Assembly (NCBI GenBank): GCA_016197365.1 | Contig: JACPVS010000005.1 | Coordinates: 1 to 62,997, forward strand | Direction of reading: 5' to 3' | Source: Mycolicibacterium cosmeticum | Lineage (GTDB): Bacteria > Actinomycetota > Actinomycetes > Mycobacteriales > Mycobacteriaceae | Length of the DNA: 62,997 nt | Part shown: one piece after another, positions 7,870 to 17,772 of the stretch | Position numbering within the stretch: the stretch's first letter is position 1 | Layout of the letters: each line of letters starts with the position of its first letter | The notes under the pieces: generated by a model | What the model was told of the DNA's origin: nothing | What the model saw: the letters and a program-made list of their open reading frames with translations, nothing else | The model's database searches: none | Position numbers and translations under genes: made by a program

Positions 7870-10800
7870 CAGCTGTATTCCTTTCCGTTCGACGCGATAC
7901 CCGACACATGCTCGGGGACCAAGGGGTTAACCAGTTGGACGTAGGTGGCGACCTCGCTGTCGCCGAGCAGCATGGCGCGGCCCGCGGGCAGCCGGGTGAA
8001 GCGATGCCCGCGCAACTTCCCGCCGTCCGCGGGGCTGCCCGACAGCATGACGGTGGTCGCCTGCAGGTCGTTGAGCCTGCGCAGCAGCGGTGCGGTCATC
8101 ACCGCGTGCGCCGAGCCGCTGGCCCTGGCGGTGACAATCACCCGCAGCCCCAGATCATCTGCCTGAGCGAGCAATCCGAGCAGAGGTGTCCACGGCCGCG
8201 CGCCGACGTACGGGCCACTGACGGCCGGGCCGTCCGGGATCTGATCGACGTCGTCGATGATCAGGTAGTGGGTATGCCCCTCGAACTTCCAGTTGCGCAG
8301 CTCACCCGGCGACAGGCCGGCCGGCGGGCGGCGCTTGTCCAGCAGCCCGGCCAACCCGAGCATCGCCGGGGTGATGCGGTCGATGTTCGGGGTGTACTCG
8401 TTGTCGGCGAACAACGGCTCGTCGACCAGTTGCAGCCGGCGGTCCACGACGGTGAACGCCACACTGTCGGCGGTCGAGTTGTCCCGGATCGTGCGGATCA
8501 GGTGCCGCAGTAGCGTCGTCTTGCCGGAGCGGGTATCGCCGAAGACCATCATCAGCGGATGGCGGGCGAAGTCGATCGCCACCGGACGCAGATCTTCTTC
8601 GCGCTGGCCGATGACCACCTGCTCCGGGCCGATGTACAACGGGCCCAGCGCATTCGGGAGGAGCTGCGTCGGTAGCAGTCGCACCTCGGGGGCGCTGAGC
8701 TCCGGGTAGCGGGCGTTGATCGCGGGGATCAGGCGCAGGTCCGGCTCGGCGAACAGGAAGTGTTCGGCGGCCATGGTCAGGCCGCGGCCCGGCTGCTCGG
8801 CCGGCACCGAATCGGCCGGACGGCGCAGCGCACCGACGACCCGGACATTGCTGTCATGGGAGTCGTTGAGCTTGAGCTCAAGCCGCAGCCCCAGCCCGTC
8901 GCGCATGGCCAGGGGCACCTCCAGCCAGTTCGGCGTCGTGATCACGACGTGGATGCCGTACGCCAGGCCGGTATTGACCAGTTCGGTGACCTTGGCCAGC
9001 AACGGGTTCCGAGTGTTGAACGTGTCGACGTTGTCGCGACTGAAGGCGTACAGGTTGTCGATCACGAGGAACACCTCGCCGTAGCCGTCTTCGTAGGTGC
9101 CGGCCCGGTTGACCGCGCCGCGCTCCTGACGTTGGCGCAGGAGCTGCTCCAGTTCGGCGAAGGTACGCCGGATACGTTCGGGCTGCAGCGGGGAGGCGAC
9201 GGCACCGACGTGGGCCAGATCGGCCATCGGCGCCAGCTGCCCGCCGCCGTAGTCCAGGACGTAGAAGCTGACCTCCCGCGGGGAGTGCAGCGCGGCCGCC
9301 GAGAGCATGAAGGTCTGCAGTGCACCGGACTTGCCCGACTTGGGCCCGCCGTGGATGAGCACGTTGCCTGCAGCCGAGCCGGCCGCGAACACCAGTGCGT
9401 CGCGGCGCATCTCGAACGGCTTGTCGATCTCGCCCAGCGGCCACTGGAACTCGTGCTCGGGAACACCTGCATGGCCGAGCACCTCGGCCAGCGGGATCGA
9501 CCCGTCCAGCGGGGGCAGCCACAGCTGCGGTGCCTTCGGACCGTACGCGGCGAGTTGGTCGCCGATGGTGGCGATCAGCTTGCGCGGCACCGGTACCTCT
9601 TCGGGCTCGGCGGCCAGGATGATCGTCTCCACCGCCGGCTCCACCCGGCCCGCGGTGAACACCTGCGGCTCCGGCAGCGACTGCACGACGACCGAACGCG
9701 CAGCGCGCGGCGGATCGTAGATGCCGTCGACGTAGGTGCTGCGGAACTTGATCGGTGTCGCTCCCGGGGAAGGCACCAGGAAGCCCTCGCCCTTGTGCTC
9801 GCGGCCCGACTCGATGTGGAAGGCATCCTCCACGCCGATGATCTGCCTGCTGATCGACGGGCTGGCCACCTTCAGGCCGATGCGGTACGAGGTGTTCTTG
9901 TCGATGTCCTTGATCCGGCCCACGTCCAGCGTCTGCGACGCGAACAGGATGTGGATCCGGAAGGAGCGACCCTTGCGTGCCACGTAGTCGAACAGGTCGG
10001 CGTACTCCGGGTGTTCGGCGAGCATCAGGGTGAACTCGTCGGCCACCACGAACAGTGTCGGGATGGGCGGCAGGTCGTGCCCGGCCGCGATGGCGGCCTC
10101 GTACTCGGTCACCGAGTTGAACGCGCTGCCCTGGACCTGGCGTCCGGATTCCTTGAGCAGCTGCTCTCGGCGGGCCACCTCGCCGCGCAGGGTATCGGCG
10201 AACCGGTCGGCCAGCGAACGCTTTTCGGCCATGTTGGAGATGACGGCGACCACCTGCGGGAAGTGCCGGAAGATGTCGGCCCCCGCCTCACCCTTGAAGT
10301 CGGCGTAGATGACGATCAGCCGGTCGGCCGAATGAGTGGTCAACAGCGACAACAGCATCGACATCAAGGTCTGCGACTTGCCGGAGCCGGTCATTCCGAT
10401 CATCAGCCCGTGCGGGCCCATGCCGCCCTCTGCCTCGTCTTTGAGGTCGAAGAGCAGCGGTTCCCCGGTGGCGGTGACGCCGATGGGCACGCGCAGTTCG
10501 TTGTCGCGGTCACGGGGTGCCCACAGACCGGCGATGTCGAGGGCGGAGGCATCCGGGATGCCGAACAGCGTGGTGAATGTCGACGCCCCCGAGGCCGCGG
10601 TACGCGCCTGGTCGGGGTTGGAGTCCCAGCGCGCCAACCGGCGGGCCAGGTGCGTGGCCGCGCCGGCGGAGAACCCGTCGGCGTTGTCGACGTAGGGCTG
10701 CCAGCCCCCGCTCTGCCACCGAGAAATCCTGCCGTCGGCGACCTTCAGGATCGGACGCTCCGGATCCGAATACTGTTCGCGGTGGGGCTCGGCGTCCGAC

Positions 10801-11825
10801 CGGTGCACGACGGTGACGCCCGCGGCGCCTGCGCGGTGGCACACGTCGTCGGGATCGATCTCGGGGTCGTCGAGCACGATGAGCAGATGCTTGCCCGACG
10901 CGAGCGCGTCCCCGGTGAACGGGTCACGGTCTGTCAGCACGGGCGCCAGCAGGCCTCGTAGTTCGTCGGCGCCGGCCGCCAGGTAGCGCGCCGGGCCGAC
11001 ACCGTCTGCCTCGCCGGCGATATCGCTGTGCGGCAGCCATTTCAGCCAGGACCAGTCGGGGGCTTCCAGATCAGGGGTGGCCAGTGCCACGCCGAGCACT
11101 GCCGGATCATGCCAGGTGACTGCCTGAGCCACCCACGCCCGCAGCGCATCTCGCACCTCGTCGGGATCACCGAGCACGGTGACCCGCGAGACCTTCGCCA
11201 GGTCGATCCCGGCAGGCACCGAGCGCACGGTGCGATGCACGTCGAGCAGGCCGCGCAAGGTGGTGTGCGACACCGGCTCCAGATCGACCTCGTCACCGGC
11301 ATCCTTGACGCGCAACGCCGTGGACAAGGGTGCGTCGTGCAGACCGGTGCGCAGCACCAGGAAGTCGGCGTCGTGGGGGTCGCGTTCCCATTGCCTGCGG
11401 GTGCCCGGCACGGCGGCCAGCAGCTCCGGATCCGGATGCGACCATTCCAGTGCCGCCCGCTGCGACTCGGCCTGGGCGCGGACGTTGTCCCGCACCACCG
11501 ACAGGTAGCGCAGATAGTCGGCGCGCTCGGCGTCGACCTCCTCGGTGCGCAGCTTGTTGTCCGACCCGCGGTACATCGCGGTCGCGGCCAGCAGCAGCAC
11601 GAACGGGAAGAACAGCGTGGTCGGTGAGATCAACCGCATACCGGTGGCCACCAGCGCGACGATCATCCCGACGATCAGGATGACGATCAGGTACGGCAGC
11701 ACGCGGCGCAGCAGGGACGGCGGCACCAGACGCGGCAGCGTCGGGGGCGCCTCGATGGTGATCGCGCCCTTACGGACCTCCGGCGCGGGGACGCGCCGCC
11801 GGGCCTCGAAGATCAAGCGGCTCAT
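7869..11825 (-). CDS. eccC3: ESX-3 FtsK/SpoIIIE-type ATPase EccC3
   Basis: Motor ATPase of the ESX-3 complex, 1318 residues, in single-chain form. Two transmembrane helices (about 41-62 and 66-84) are followed by three FtsK/SpoIIIE-like ATPase domains. Walker A motifs are GMTGSGKS (477-484), GGPKSGKS (826-833) and GDTRSGKT (1096-1103). Walker B segments include FVVADE near 592-597 and LIIDDVD near 1188-1194. The chain recruits substrates by their C-terminal signals and drives export. The start is ATG 11825, overlapping the eccB3 stop as TGATG; the open frame up to 11954 is non-coding by composition. The 3' end overlaps PE5 by one base. Confidence 0.97.
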   Translation of the reverse strand: MSRLIFEARRRVPAPEVRKGAITIEAPPTLPRLVPPSLLRRVLPYLIVILIVGMIVALVATGMRLISPTTLFFPFVLLLAATAMYRGSDNKLRTEEVDAERADYLRYLSVVRDNVRAQAESQRAALEWSHPDPELLAAVPGTRRQWERDPHDADFLVLRTGLHDAPLSTALRVKDAGDEVDLEPVSHTTLRGLLDVHRTVRSVPAGIDLAKVSRVTVLGDPDEVRDALRAWVAQAVTWHDPAVLGVALATPDLEAPDWSWLKWLPHSDIAGEADGVGPARYLAAGADELRGLLAPVLTDRDPFTGDALASGKHLLIVLDDPEIDPDDVCHRAGAAGVTVVHRSDAEPHREQYSDPERPILKVADGRISRWQSGGWQPYVDNADGFSAGAATHLARRLARWDSNPDQARTAASGASTFTTLFGIPDASALDIAGLWAPRDRDNELRVPIGVTATGEPLLFDLKDEAEGGMGPHGLMIGMTGSGKSQTLMSMLLSLLTTHSADRLIVIYADFKGEAGADIFRHFPQVVAVISNMAEKRSLADRFADTLRGEVARREQLLKESGRQVQGSAFNSVTEYEAAIAAGHDLPPIPTLFVVADEFTLMLAEHPEYADLFDYVARKGRSFRIHILFASQTLDVGRIKDIDKNTSYRIGLKVASPSISRQIIGVEDAFHIESGREHKGEGFLVPSPGATPIKFRSTYVDGIYDPPRAARSVVVQSLPEPQVFTAGRVEPAVETIILAAEPEEVPVPRKLIATIGDQLAAYGPKAPQLWLPPLDGSIPLAEVLGHAGVPEHEFQWPLGEIDKPFEMRRDALVFAAGSAAGNVLIHGGPKSGKSGALQTFMLSAAALHSPREVSFYVLDYGGGQLAPMADLAHVGAVASPLQPERIRRTFAELEQLLRQRQERGAVNRAGTYEDGYGEVFLVIDNLYAFSRDNVDTFNTRNPLLAKVTELVNTGLAYGIHVVITTPNWLEVPLAMRDGLGLRLELKLNDSHDSNVRVVGALRRPADSVPAEQPGRGLTMAAEHFLFAEPDLRLIPAINARYPELSAPEVRLLPTQLLPNALGPLYIGPEQVVIGQREEDLRPVAIDFARHPLMMVFGDTRSGKTTLLRHLIRTIRDNSTADSVAFTVVDRRLQLVDEPLFADNEYTPNIDRITPAMLGLAGLLDKRRPPAGLSPGELRNWKFEGHTHYLIIDDVDQIPDGPAVSGPYVGARPWTPLLGLLAQADDLGLRVIVTARASGSAHAVMTAPLLRRLNDLQATTVMLSGSPADGGKLRGHRFTRLPAGRAMLLGDSEVATYVQLVNPLVPEHVSGIASNGKEYS

Positions 11826-13399
11826 CAGTTGTCTCCCTCGCGGGCGGTGTTCACCGCGGCAGGTCTCGGGTCGGCGGGCAGTGCGTCGTGTGCGACCAGC
11901 GCGTCGGCACGCGACAGGGTCGGGCCTGCTGCGAACTGGGTGAGCATCGACCACGGAATCGCGACCGGTGGCGGTGTCAGGCCCAGTGCGGCAACGGCTT
12001 TGCTGTCACCGGCGGTGTCGACGCCGTAGCGCACACCGGTATCGCTGACCCAGAATGCCGAGCCCGCTTGCGGTGCACCGGCGTCCGAACCCACGGACTG
12101 GACGAAGTAGCCGCTCCCGGGCGACAGCGCCACCCGGTTGGCAGTGCTGCCGTTCCCCGCTCCGACCAGATCGACCGTGCGCCGGCCGTCGGGCAGCGGC
12201 AGGGCCGCCCCGGACAGCAGCGTCAGCGAACTCTCGGTGGCGTCGGCCGGCTTGGACCAGTAGGCACAGGTCACCGGGTCGGCCGAGGCATCCACCGGAG
12301 TCACCTCGTCGGAGGGGTACGCCGCGGTGTCGATGCCGGTGACCGCAGGCAACCGGGACACGTCGTCGGCGCCCAGGCGCGGCGGCTGCTGCAGCCCGTA
12401 TGAGTCGGTGTTGCGCAGGATCGCGGCCAGCACCGCCGAAATCTGTTGCAGACCATCGGCTTGCACGGCGTAGTACCGGATGCTGTTGTTCGCCTCATAC
12501 GAGGCGACCACGGCGCCGATGGGTGCCTGCACCGGCAGCGCGAAGCGCGGCGGGGTCCCGGCACCGGGCAGTGCCGGCGCCACCAGCGGCGCCGATTCGG
12601 GGATGGCGTTGAACAATCCGGGTGCGATCACCCGGGGCGCGGGAATGTCGGTGCCCAAGCCGAGGGCGTCGGTGACAGCACGGTTGCCCAGGTCGATCGG
12701 GCTGCGCTTACCGTTCCACAGCAGCCACGTACCGGCGTGCACGCCACCCACGTTCTGCACCAGAACGACGTGACCGGCGGGCAGCGCGGTGGCACGCTCC
12801 CCCGTCTGGTCGGGCGTGCCCGCGAGCACGGTGACTCCGGTCGCCGGGGCGACGGGAGAATTCCCAGTAGCGTCGCAGACCGTCCACGCGGCGTCCCGAG
12901 ACATGTTCTGCACCATGCGTTCCGGCGCCCCCGGGATACCGATGAGGTTGCCCCTGGCGAATCGGTCGATCTCGGCGCTCTTGACCAGGGTGGGGTTGTC
13001 GGGCTGGCCGGCGATCAGCCGGGCCGAGGTGAGGTTCAGCGCGGGGTGCACCACGTCGCCGATGCGCACGTACAACGCCGAGGTGTCGCGGTCGGCGATG
13101 ATGGTCGAACTGCCGGCGTCCCCGCCCGGACGGATCAGCGAGAACACGAAGCAGCCGGCCACGCCGGTGATCACCACGAGGGCGCCGACCAGCACGGCGC
13201 GGCTCTGGCTGCGCAGCGGGTCCACCAGCATCCGGGTGTCGTGCAGCGCCACCCCGGAGGCGATCCGGCGCATCATGAATCGCCAGCCCGACACCTGGTG
13301 GCGGGTGACGAACCCGCGCCGGTAGGCAACGTGGTCCGGATTCTCGTTCACCGGTGTGCGCGAGGTGAACTCGCGCCGGTCACCGTTCGTCTCGCTCAT
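11825..13399 (-). CDS. eccB3: ESX-3 membrane/periplasmic component EccB3
   Basis: EccB subunit of the type VII secretion membrane complex, 524 residues. It has a short cytosolic N-terminus, a single transmembrane helix at about residues 68-90 ([20 protein letters not shown]) and a large periplasmic region containing the family's repeated beta domains. Periplasmic cysteines near WTVCDA and VTCAYW are positioned to form the conserved disulfide. The length is close to the roughly 538 residues I recall for the M. tuberculosis protein. ATG 13399 overlaps the eccA3 stop by ATGA, and the 3' end overlaps eccC3 by TGATG. Confidence 0.95.
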   Translation of the reverse strand: MSETNGDRREFTSRTPVNENPDHVAYRRGFVTRHQVSGWRFMMRRIASGVALHDTRMLVDPLRSQSRAVLVGALVVITGVAGCFVFSLIRPGGDAGSSTIIADRDTSALYVRIGDVVHPALNLTSARLIAGQPDNPTLVKSAEIDRFARGNLIGIPGAPERMVQNMSRDAAWTVCDATGNSPVAPATGVTVLAGTPDQTGERATALPAGHVVLVQNVGGVHAGTWLLWNGKRSPIDLGNRAVTDALGLGTDIPAPRVIAPGLFNAIPESAPLVAPALPGAGTPPRFALPVQAPIGAVVASYEANNSIRYYAVQADGLQQISAVLAAILRNTDSYGLQQPPRLGADDVSRLPAVTGIDTAAYPSDEVTPVDASADPVTCAYWSKPADATESSLTLLSGAALPLPDGRRTVDLVGAGNGSTANRVALSPGSGYFVQSVGSDAGAPQAGSAFWVSDTGVRYGVDTAGDSKAVAALGLTPPPVAIPWSMLTQFAAGPTLSRADALVAHDALPADPRPAAVNTAREGDN

Positions 13400-15240
13400 T
13401 GTCCGGGCACCGTCAGTCCCAGGCCGCGCAGCAGCGGGCCGGCCGAGCGGTTGACGTCATCGGCGGTGATGGTCATCAATTGGTCGTCGGTGAAGTCGTC
13501 GGAATCGGAATGGTCCAATCGGTATTCGCGTTCCTCTTCGGAACGTTCGACAAGGTTTCGCACGAAGCGGCCGTTACCGGCGATGTCGAGGCTGCGGCGC
13601 GCCACACCGTTGCCGTCCGGGGTGCTGCCGGCGGCCAGCTGCGCGAACAGCGTCTCCATTGCGTCGTGCGCCGCGGGCTCGAAGATGCTGTCGCGTTTCT
13701 CGGCCATCCGCATGGCCATCTCGACCAACTCCGGTGCGCTGTAGGACGGGAAGTCGATGCTGCGGGTGAAGCGCGAACGCAGACCTTCGTTGGTGTCCAG
13801 GAATCGGTCGAGATCGGCCCGGTAGCCGGCGACGATGACCACCAGGCGGTCGCGGTCGTTCTCCATCCGGGCCAGCAGGGTGTCGATCGCCACCAGACCG
13901 AAGTCGTTCTTGGCGCCGGTGGACACCAGGGCGTACGCCTCGTCCAGGAACAGCACGCCGTCCAGCGCGCTGTCGATGATCGCGTTGGTCTTGGCCTCGG
14001 TTTCGCCGATGTGCTGGCCGATGAGGTCCGCACGGTGCACCTCGCGCACCGTCTCCTTCTTCAAAAGTCCCAGCCCGCAATAGATTTTGGCGACAACGCG
14101 GGCGATGGTGGTCTTGCCGGTGCCGGGCGGACCGGCGAAGACGAGGTGGTTGGTGCGCTGGGCGACGGCCAGGCCACGTTCCTGGCGCCGGATCGACATG
14201 GCCACCGAACTCTTCAGGCGGGCGACCTGATACTTGACCTCTTCGAGGCCGATGAACTCGGCCAGTTCGGCCTCGGCCTCGGTCAGCAGATGCGCCTTGC
14301 GCTCCTTGGCGCCCGGGTCGACGAAGTCGCCTTCGCCGGGTTCGGTGTTCGGATCCCACGGATCGCTGCGGGCGTCGATGCGCGCCGCAGTGGTGGTGGT
14401 CAGACCGAAAGACGAATCGAGCAGCGCCGCTTCGGTTCCCGCATGTTCGGGGTTGGCGGCGTACAACTCGGCGAGCACATCGCCCGCCTCGTCGGCTTCG
14501 CCCTGGGCACGCAGTGACAGCCCCTTGGCCAGCCCGCCGTCGACGGCGGCCACCGCGACGGGACCCTCCGGGTTCTCCAGGTGCGAGATGGCCGGCGCGT
14601 ACATGCCGAGGTTGGCCAGGGCGATACCCAGCGTCACCCGGGCGGCGTGCGCGTAGTGCTCGTCGAGCTTCGGGTCGTTGACCACCGGGGTGAGCAGCCG
14701 CACCACATCCGACCAGCGCCGGGTGAGGTGGAAGATCGCCACCCGGACCCAACGTGCCTGCAACCAGGCGGGTCGGCGCTCGGTGAGCTCGGCCGCCAGT
14801 TGATCGGCCGTGGCGAAGTCGCCGCGCTCAGCCAGCGCTGCGGCGTAGGCCAGTTGGATGTCGTCGCGATCGGCGGCCCGGAATTCCAGATACAGGCCGG
14901 TGTCGTAGGTGAACGCGAGGGCACCGGGGACCAGCGCGATGTCGCGCTGCAGGACGCCCAAGGTCGCGGCGGTCCGCCAGATGGTCTCGATGACGCGCGG
15001 GGCATCGTCACCGATACCCGCGCCGGCGGCGGCCAGACCGACCCAGCCGTCGCACTGTTCGCGGGCGATGCGCGTCAGCTCGGTGAATCCCGATCGGGCG
15101 GCCGCGAGGTCGGCGGGGCGCTGCCGATCGTTGACGGACAATCCCAGCGCGCGACAGCAGGTCGCGAACCTGCTCGCGACGTCGCGGTCGACGCGCGCTA
15201 CTCCTACGCTCGGCGTGAGCGTGCCATTGACCGTGTCCAT
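13396..15240 (-). CDS. eccA3: ESX-3 cytosolic AAA+ ATPase EccA3
   Basis: First gene of the ESX-3 operon, 614 residues. An N-terminal alpha-helical TPR-like domain (about 1-280) precedes a CbxX/CfqX-type AAA+ domain with Walker A GPPGTGKT at 370-377 and Walker B LFLDEA at about 430-435; the GLRSRF segment near 486-491 carries an arginine-finger type residue. EccA is thought to disassemble chaperone (EspG)-PPE complexes. Start ATG 15240 has GAAGG a few bases upstream. The promoter region directly upstream carries an IdeR-type box, so the whole operon is probably iron-repressed. Confidence 0.95.
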   Translation of the reverse strand: MDTVNGTLTPSVGVARVDRDVASRFATCCRALGLSVNDRQRPADLAAARSGFTELTRIAREQCDGWVGLAAAGAGIGDDAPRVIETIWRTAATLGVLQRDIALVPGALAFTYDTGLYLEFRAADRDDIQLAYAAALAERGDFATADQLAAELTERRPAWLQARWVRVAIFHLTRRWSDVVRLLTPVVNDPKLDEHYAHAARVTLGIALANLGMYAPAISHLENPEGPVAVAAVDGGLAKGLSLRAQGEADEAGDVLAELYAANPEHAGTEAALLDSSFGLTTTTAARIDARSDPWDPNTEPGEGDFVDPGAKERKAHLLTEAEAELAEFIGLEEVKYQVARLKSSVAMSIRRQERGLAVAQRTNHLVFAGPPGTGKTTIARVVAKIYCGLGLLKKETVREVHRADLIGQHIGETEAKTNAIIDSALDGVLFLDEAYALVSTGAKNDFGLVAIDTLLARMENDRDRLVVIVAGYRADLDRFLDTNEGLRSRFTRSIDFPSYSAPELVEMAMRMAEKRDSIFEPAAHDAMETLFAQLAAGSTPDGNGVARRSLDIAGNGRFVRNLVERSEEEREYRLDHSDSDDFTDDQLMTITADDVNRSAGPLLRGLGLTVPGQ

Positions 15241-15279
15241 ATGCCTTCGCGCAGGGGCGCAAAGCCGCCTGCCGTCTCC

Positions 15280-15298
15280 TTAAGTTTGCCTATGCTAA
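15280..15298 (-). promoter_or_regulatory. probable IdeR (iron-dependent repressor) box of the ESX-3 promoter
   Basis: On the minus strand the 19-mer TTAGCATAGGCAAACTTAA matches 15 of 19 positions of the mycobacterial IdeR consensus TTAGGTTAGGCTAACCTAA. It sits 40 bases upstream of the eccA3 ATG and covers a possible -10 (TAGCAT). IdeR control of ESX-3 is established in other mycobacteria, so position and match agree. Confidence 0.75.
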
Positions 15299-15316
15299 CT
15301 CGGGTGAAGTTAGCAT
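15292..15316. promoter_or_regulatory. perfect 9-7-9 inverted repeat in ESX-3 promoter
   Basis: ATGCTAACT and AGTTAGCAT form a perfect 9-base dyad separated by 7 bases. It overlaps the IdeR-type box on one side and the weaker second box on the other. The arms contain the TTAG/CTAA core of IdeR half-sites, but the spacing differs from a normal 19-base box, so it may be two offset IdeR dimers or a second regulator's site. Confidence 0.55.
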
Positions 15317-15328
15317 TGCATTAACTAA
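15310..15328 (+). promoter_or_regulatory. weak second IdeR-like box
   Basis: TTAGCATTGCATTAACTAA matches the IdeR consensus at 12 of 19 positions, with both outer TTAG and CTAA ends intact. Its centre is 30 bases from the first box, so it would be on nearly the same DNA face. It could be a low-affinity or decayed site. Confidence 0.35.
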
Positions 15329-15548
15329 CTGTCGAGACGTTGCGCTACGGCTGCGCCAGTGACACCAGTCACCGGAGGCGGGGGCTCGCCGCCCTAGCTG
15401 GGCGAATCGACGGCGAGCAGAGTTGGGCAAGGATGACGCGCGCGCGAAGGCGTAACTTCGCTGGCAGCGGGCTTTCGGGCACAGCGAAGACGGCCCACTC
15501 ATCGAGTGGCACGACGTCATACAGCAAACATGGTCACCGCGTATGCAG

Positions 15549-16427
15549 TCACACCAGCGGACGGCCCGTCCGGATGCGCCAGTCCAGGTCTTTGAGCAAG
15601 ACGTTGAACGGGAACTTCCGGACGAAGCCGGGCGCCGCGTTGTTCGCGACGCGCAAAACCTTCATCAACCGGTCGAAGTGACGTTGCCGGCGCGCATCCC
15701 AGGGCAGGCGCATCTCGTCGCGAAAACGCTGCGGCAGGAAGCCCGTCGTGACGAGTCCGGCCCAATACTCGGAGCGGCGCTGCAGCGGTCCCGGCAACCG
15801 CACGCCCCGCACCCGCGCCACCGCGATCGGGTAGAGGTAGTCGCGCACCGTGTCGTCGATGTGCACCTGATCCAGCGACTCGTCCCAGTACTTGTCGAAC
15901 GCCGCACGGTCGGCCGGCCACATCTCGGGCGTGACCTGCAGGGTGGTGCCGAGCGTGATGCCGTCGCGGTAGTGCTGGTCGGCCGTCTCTTCGTCCATCT
16001 CACCGATGAACAGCCGGTAGATGTCGACCGCGCCCTTGTAGAGACACGCCGCCACCCACAACTGCAGGTTCTTGTCGAAAGCGTTGTATTTGACCGGACT
16101 TTCGTCGGTCGAGTGCACCTGGGCGTGCGCCCCGTTGACCGCACGGCGGAAGGCGGCCTTCTGCGCATCGGTGCCACGCCCGGCCACCGCGAGATAGGTG
16201 AAGGTGGTGCGAGCCCGCTTGACCGGATGCAGGTCGGTCCGTCCGCTCTCGACCTTGCTCTCGACGACGCCGTATCCCACGCCGGGCCGGGCCAGCTGCA
16301 TGATCACGTTGGCCGGACCCGCCAGCAATGCCACGCCCATCAGGCCGTCGTCGACGGTGGCCCCCCATCGGGCCTTGCGCACCGGGAGGAGCGCGGTCTC
16401 GTTGATGGGACGTTCGGCGATCGTCAT
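15549..16427 (-). CDS. DUF2236 / MpaB-type oxygenase family protein
   Basis: A 292-residue helical protein of the DUF2236 family, whose characterised relatives are heme-binding oxygenases (MpaB, latex-clearing type). Visible family features are an early GDxxxLLAGPANVIMQ-like segment (residues about 28-45), a central RARTTFTYLAVAG segment with HAQVHS near residue 104-109 supplying candidate heme-ligand histidines, and a conserved YxPPxF-like C-terminal region. Substrate is unknown. It is divergent from the TetR gene at 16517 with 89 bases between starts, and that regulator probably controls it. The arrangement resembles Rv0276/Rv0275c of M. tuberculosis, from memory. Confidence 0.8.
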   Translation of the reverse strand: MTIAERPINETALLPVRKARWGATVDDGLMGVALLAGPANVIMQLARPGVGYGVVESKVESGRTDLHPVKRARTTFTYLAVAGRGTDAQKAAFRRAVNGAHAQVHSTDESPVKYNAFDKNLQLWVAACLYKGAVDIYRLFIGEMDEETADQHYRDGITLGTTLQVTPEMWPADRAAFDKYWDESLDQVHIDDTVRDYLYPIAVARVRGVRLPGPLQRRSEYWAGLVTTGFLPQRFRDEMRLPWDARRQRHFDRLMKVLRVANNAAPGFVRKFPFNVLLKDLDWRIRTGRPLV

Positions 16428-16452
16428 TGATTACCCCTACAGAGCGTGTGCG

Positions 16453-16471
16453 CGAAAGTGAGAACGAAAGT
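16453..16471. promoter_or_regulatory. direct repeat CGAAAGT in divergent promoter region
   Basis: CGAAAGT occurs at 16453-16459 and 16465-16471, a 12-base period, between the divergent starts of the DUF2236 gene and the TetR gene. This is a possible regulator site. No clear palindrome was found, so confidence is low. Confidence 0.3.
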
Positions 16472-16516
16472 TTCCTGATCTTGCCTTCCGTACTGGACAG
16501 GTGTCAAGATGGCAGC

Positions 16517-17125
16517 ATGACGCAGGTCAGGACGTATCGCGGCGTCGAGGCGCCGCAGCGAATGGCCGACCGGCGCCGCCGATTCATCGAGGCCGGCCTC
16601 GACCTGCTCGGCGGCAGCACCGAGGAGCTCACCGTCCGCGCCATCTGCCGGCAGTCCGGGGTGGCCACCCGGCACTTCTACGAAGCATTCACCGACAAGG
16701 ACGAGTTCGTCGCGGCGGTGTTCGACTCGGTGATCACCGAGGTCGCGACCACGACCCAGGCCGCCGTGGCGGCCGTCCCGGTCGCCGAGCAGAACCGCGC
16801 CGGCATCACCAACCTGGTGCAGACCGTCGGCGAGGACACCCGGGTCGGGCGGTTGCTGTTCGATCCGCATCTGTCCAATGCGGTGGTGATGCGCAAGCGG
16901 GCCGACCTGGGCGGGGTGTTCGCGATCCTGGCCGGCCAGCACCTGCAGGCTGCGCTGCAACGTGCGGAGAACCCGCATATCAAGGCCGTGGCCCATTTCG
17001 TGGTCGGCGGCGTCAGTCAGACCATCAACGCATGGTTGACGGGCACCATCGAGTTCGGTCGCGACGAGCTGATCGACCAGTTGACGACGCTGCTCGACGG
17101 GTTCGCCGACCCCCGGCTGTACTGA
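16517..17125 (+). CDS. TetR family transcriptional regulator
   Basis: A 202-residue TetR regulator. The N-terminal helix-turn-helix is at about residues 18-62 (RRRFIEAGLDLL, VRAICRQSGVATRHFYEAF). The C-terminal ligand domain is alpha-helical and does not reveal the ligand. The frame extends upstream to 16427, overlapping the divergent gene's start, so ATG 16517 (MTQVRTYRG) is preferred. It is transcribed away from the DUF2236 oxygenase gene and most likely regulates it and itself. It matches the position of Rv0275c, from memory of the M. tuberculosis map. Confidence 0.85.
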   Translation: MTQVRTYRGVEAPQRMADRRRRFIEAGLDLLGGSTEELTVRAICRQSGVATRHFYEAFTDKDEFVAAVFDSVITEVATTTQAAVAAVPVAEQNRAGITNLVQTVGEDTRVGRLLFDPHLSNAVVMRKRADLGGVFAILAGQHLQAALQRAENPHIKAVAHFVVGGVSQTINAWLTGTIEFGRDELIDQLTTLLDGFADPRLY

Positions 17126-17140
17126 CCTATCTCCCGCGCG

Positions 17141-17710
17141 CTACACCTTGACGTGGCGGTCGGCCGCGGTCCGGGGTGCCACCTTCGCCTCGTCCGGGTT
17201 GAAGTCCTTGATCCAGCAGGCGAATTCGAGGGTGATGCCGTCGGGGTCCTGGAAATAGAAGGACCGCACGTAGACGCCGGGGTGCAGGGTCGGCGACGCC
17301 TGCCATTCGCTCTCGTCGTGATTGAGCACCGGCCCGACGCGAATCCCCTTCGCCTTCAGCTTCTCCCGGTACTCGTCGAACTTCTCCGGCGGCACGTGAA
17401 AGGCCAGGTGGTTCATGGTGGACACGGCGCTGGTGATCTCGCCGAGGCCGGGCAGGGCGATCGGTGCGGAGATGCCGGGCACGCCGTCGGGCGCGTCGGT
17501 GAACCAGAAGAACGCCACGCAGTCACCGTGGCCGGCGTCGAAGAAGAAGTGCTGGCCCATGCCGCCGGGCAGATCGATCGCCTTGATCAGCGGCATACCG
17601 AGCACGCCGGAGTAGAAGTCGACGGTGCGCGCCATGTCCGAGCACACCAGCGCGACGTGGTTGATGCCGCCGAGCGCGAACTCGGTGTTGGGATTGTCCG
17701 GCCTGATCAT
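17141..17710 (-). CDS. glyoxalase/VOC superfamily metalloprotein
   Basis: A 189-residue vicinal oxygen chelate protein built from two beta-alpha-beta-beta-beta units. The first unit opens with GGINHVALVCSDMARTVDFY, typical of VOC enzymes with the metal histidine in INHVAL. The second contains MNHLAFHV with further histidines, and FYFQDPDGITLEFA with the C-terminal glutamate ligand. It is most like ring-cleaving dioxygenase or glyoxalase-type proteins; the reaction is unknown. The ATG at 17710 follows a strong GGGAGGGG site, while the longer open frame (to 17809) would cross the operator. It is divergent from a TetR gene, as Rv0274/Rv0273c are in M. tuberculosis. Confidence 0.85.
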   Translation of the reverse strand: MIRPDNPNTEFALGGINHVALVCSDMARTVDFYSGVLGMPLIKAIDLPGGMGQHFFFDAGHGDCVAFFWFTDAPDGVPGISAPIALPGLGEITSAVSTMNHLAFHVPPEKFDEYREKLKAKGIRVGPVLNHDESEWQASPTLHPGVYVRSFYFQDPDGITLEFACWIKDFNPDEAKVAPRTAADRHVKV

Positions 17711-17738
17711 GATGACCCCTCCCTCTGGCGCAGATGCA

Positions 17739-17760
17739 AATCTGAACCTAACATCAGATT
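17739..17760. promoter_or_regulatory. TetR operator candidate, perfect 7-8-7 inverted repeat
   Basis: AATCTGA and TCAGATT flank 8 bases and are perfect inverted repeats. A further TCAGATT-like copy follows as a direct repeat (TCAGATTCAGATT). The dyad is central in the 62-base gap between the divergent VOC and TetR genes, the expected place for an autoregulatory TetR operator. Confidence 0.65.
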
Positions 17761-17772
17761 CAGATTCGATCA

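Larger units (their letters stand above)
15241..15548. other. intergenic region between ESX-3 and the DUF2236 gene
   Basis: 308 bases without a convincing gene. The eccA3-proximal 90 bases hold the iron-type boxes described separately. The rest is GC-rich. An inverted repeat CTCGCCG / CGGCGAG lies at 15385-15391 and 15411-15417, with a smaller GCCC/GGGC pair inside; it could be a weak terminator for the DUF2236 gene that ends at 15549, but no T-run follows. Confidence 0.5.

Noticed and set aside
8760..10961. A 733-codon open frame on the plus strand opposite eccC3
   Set aside because: It is the antisense reading of the ATPase gene in high-GC DNA, His/Arg/Gly-rich with no recognisable domain; eccC3 has three Walker motifs on the other strand.
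15241..15330. A Zur (zinc) box in the ESX-3 promoter
   Set aside because: No sequence resembling the mycobacterial Zur palindrome was seen; only iron-type TTAG/CTAA half-sites are present.
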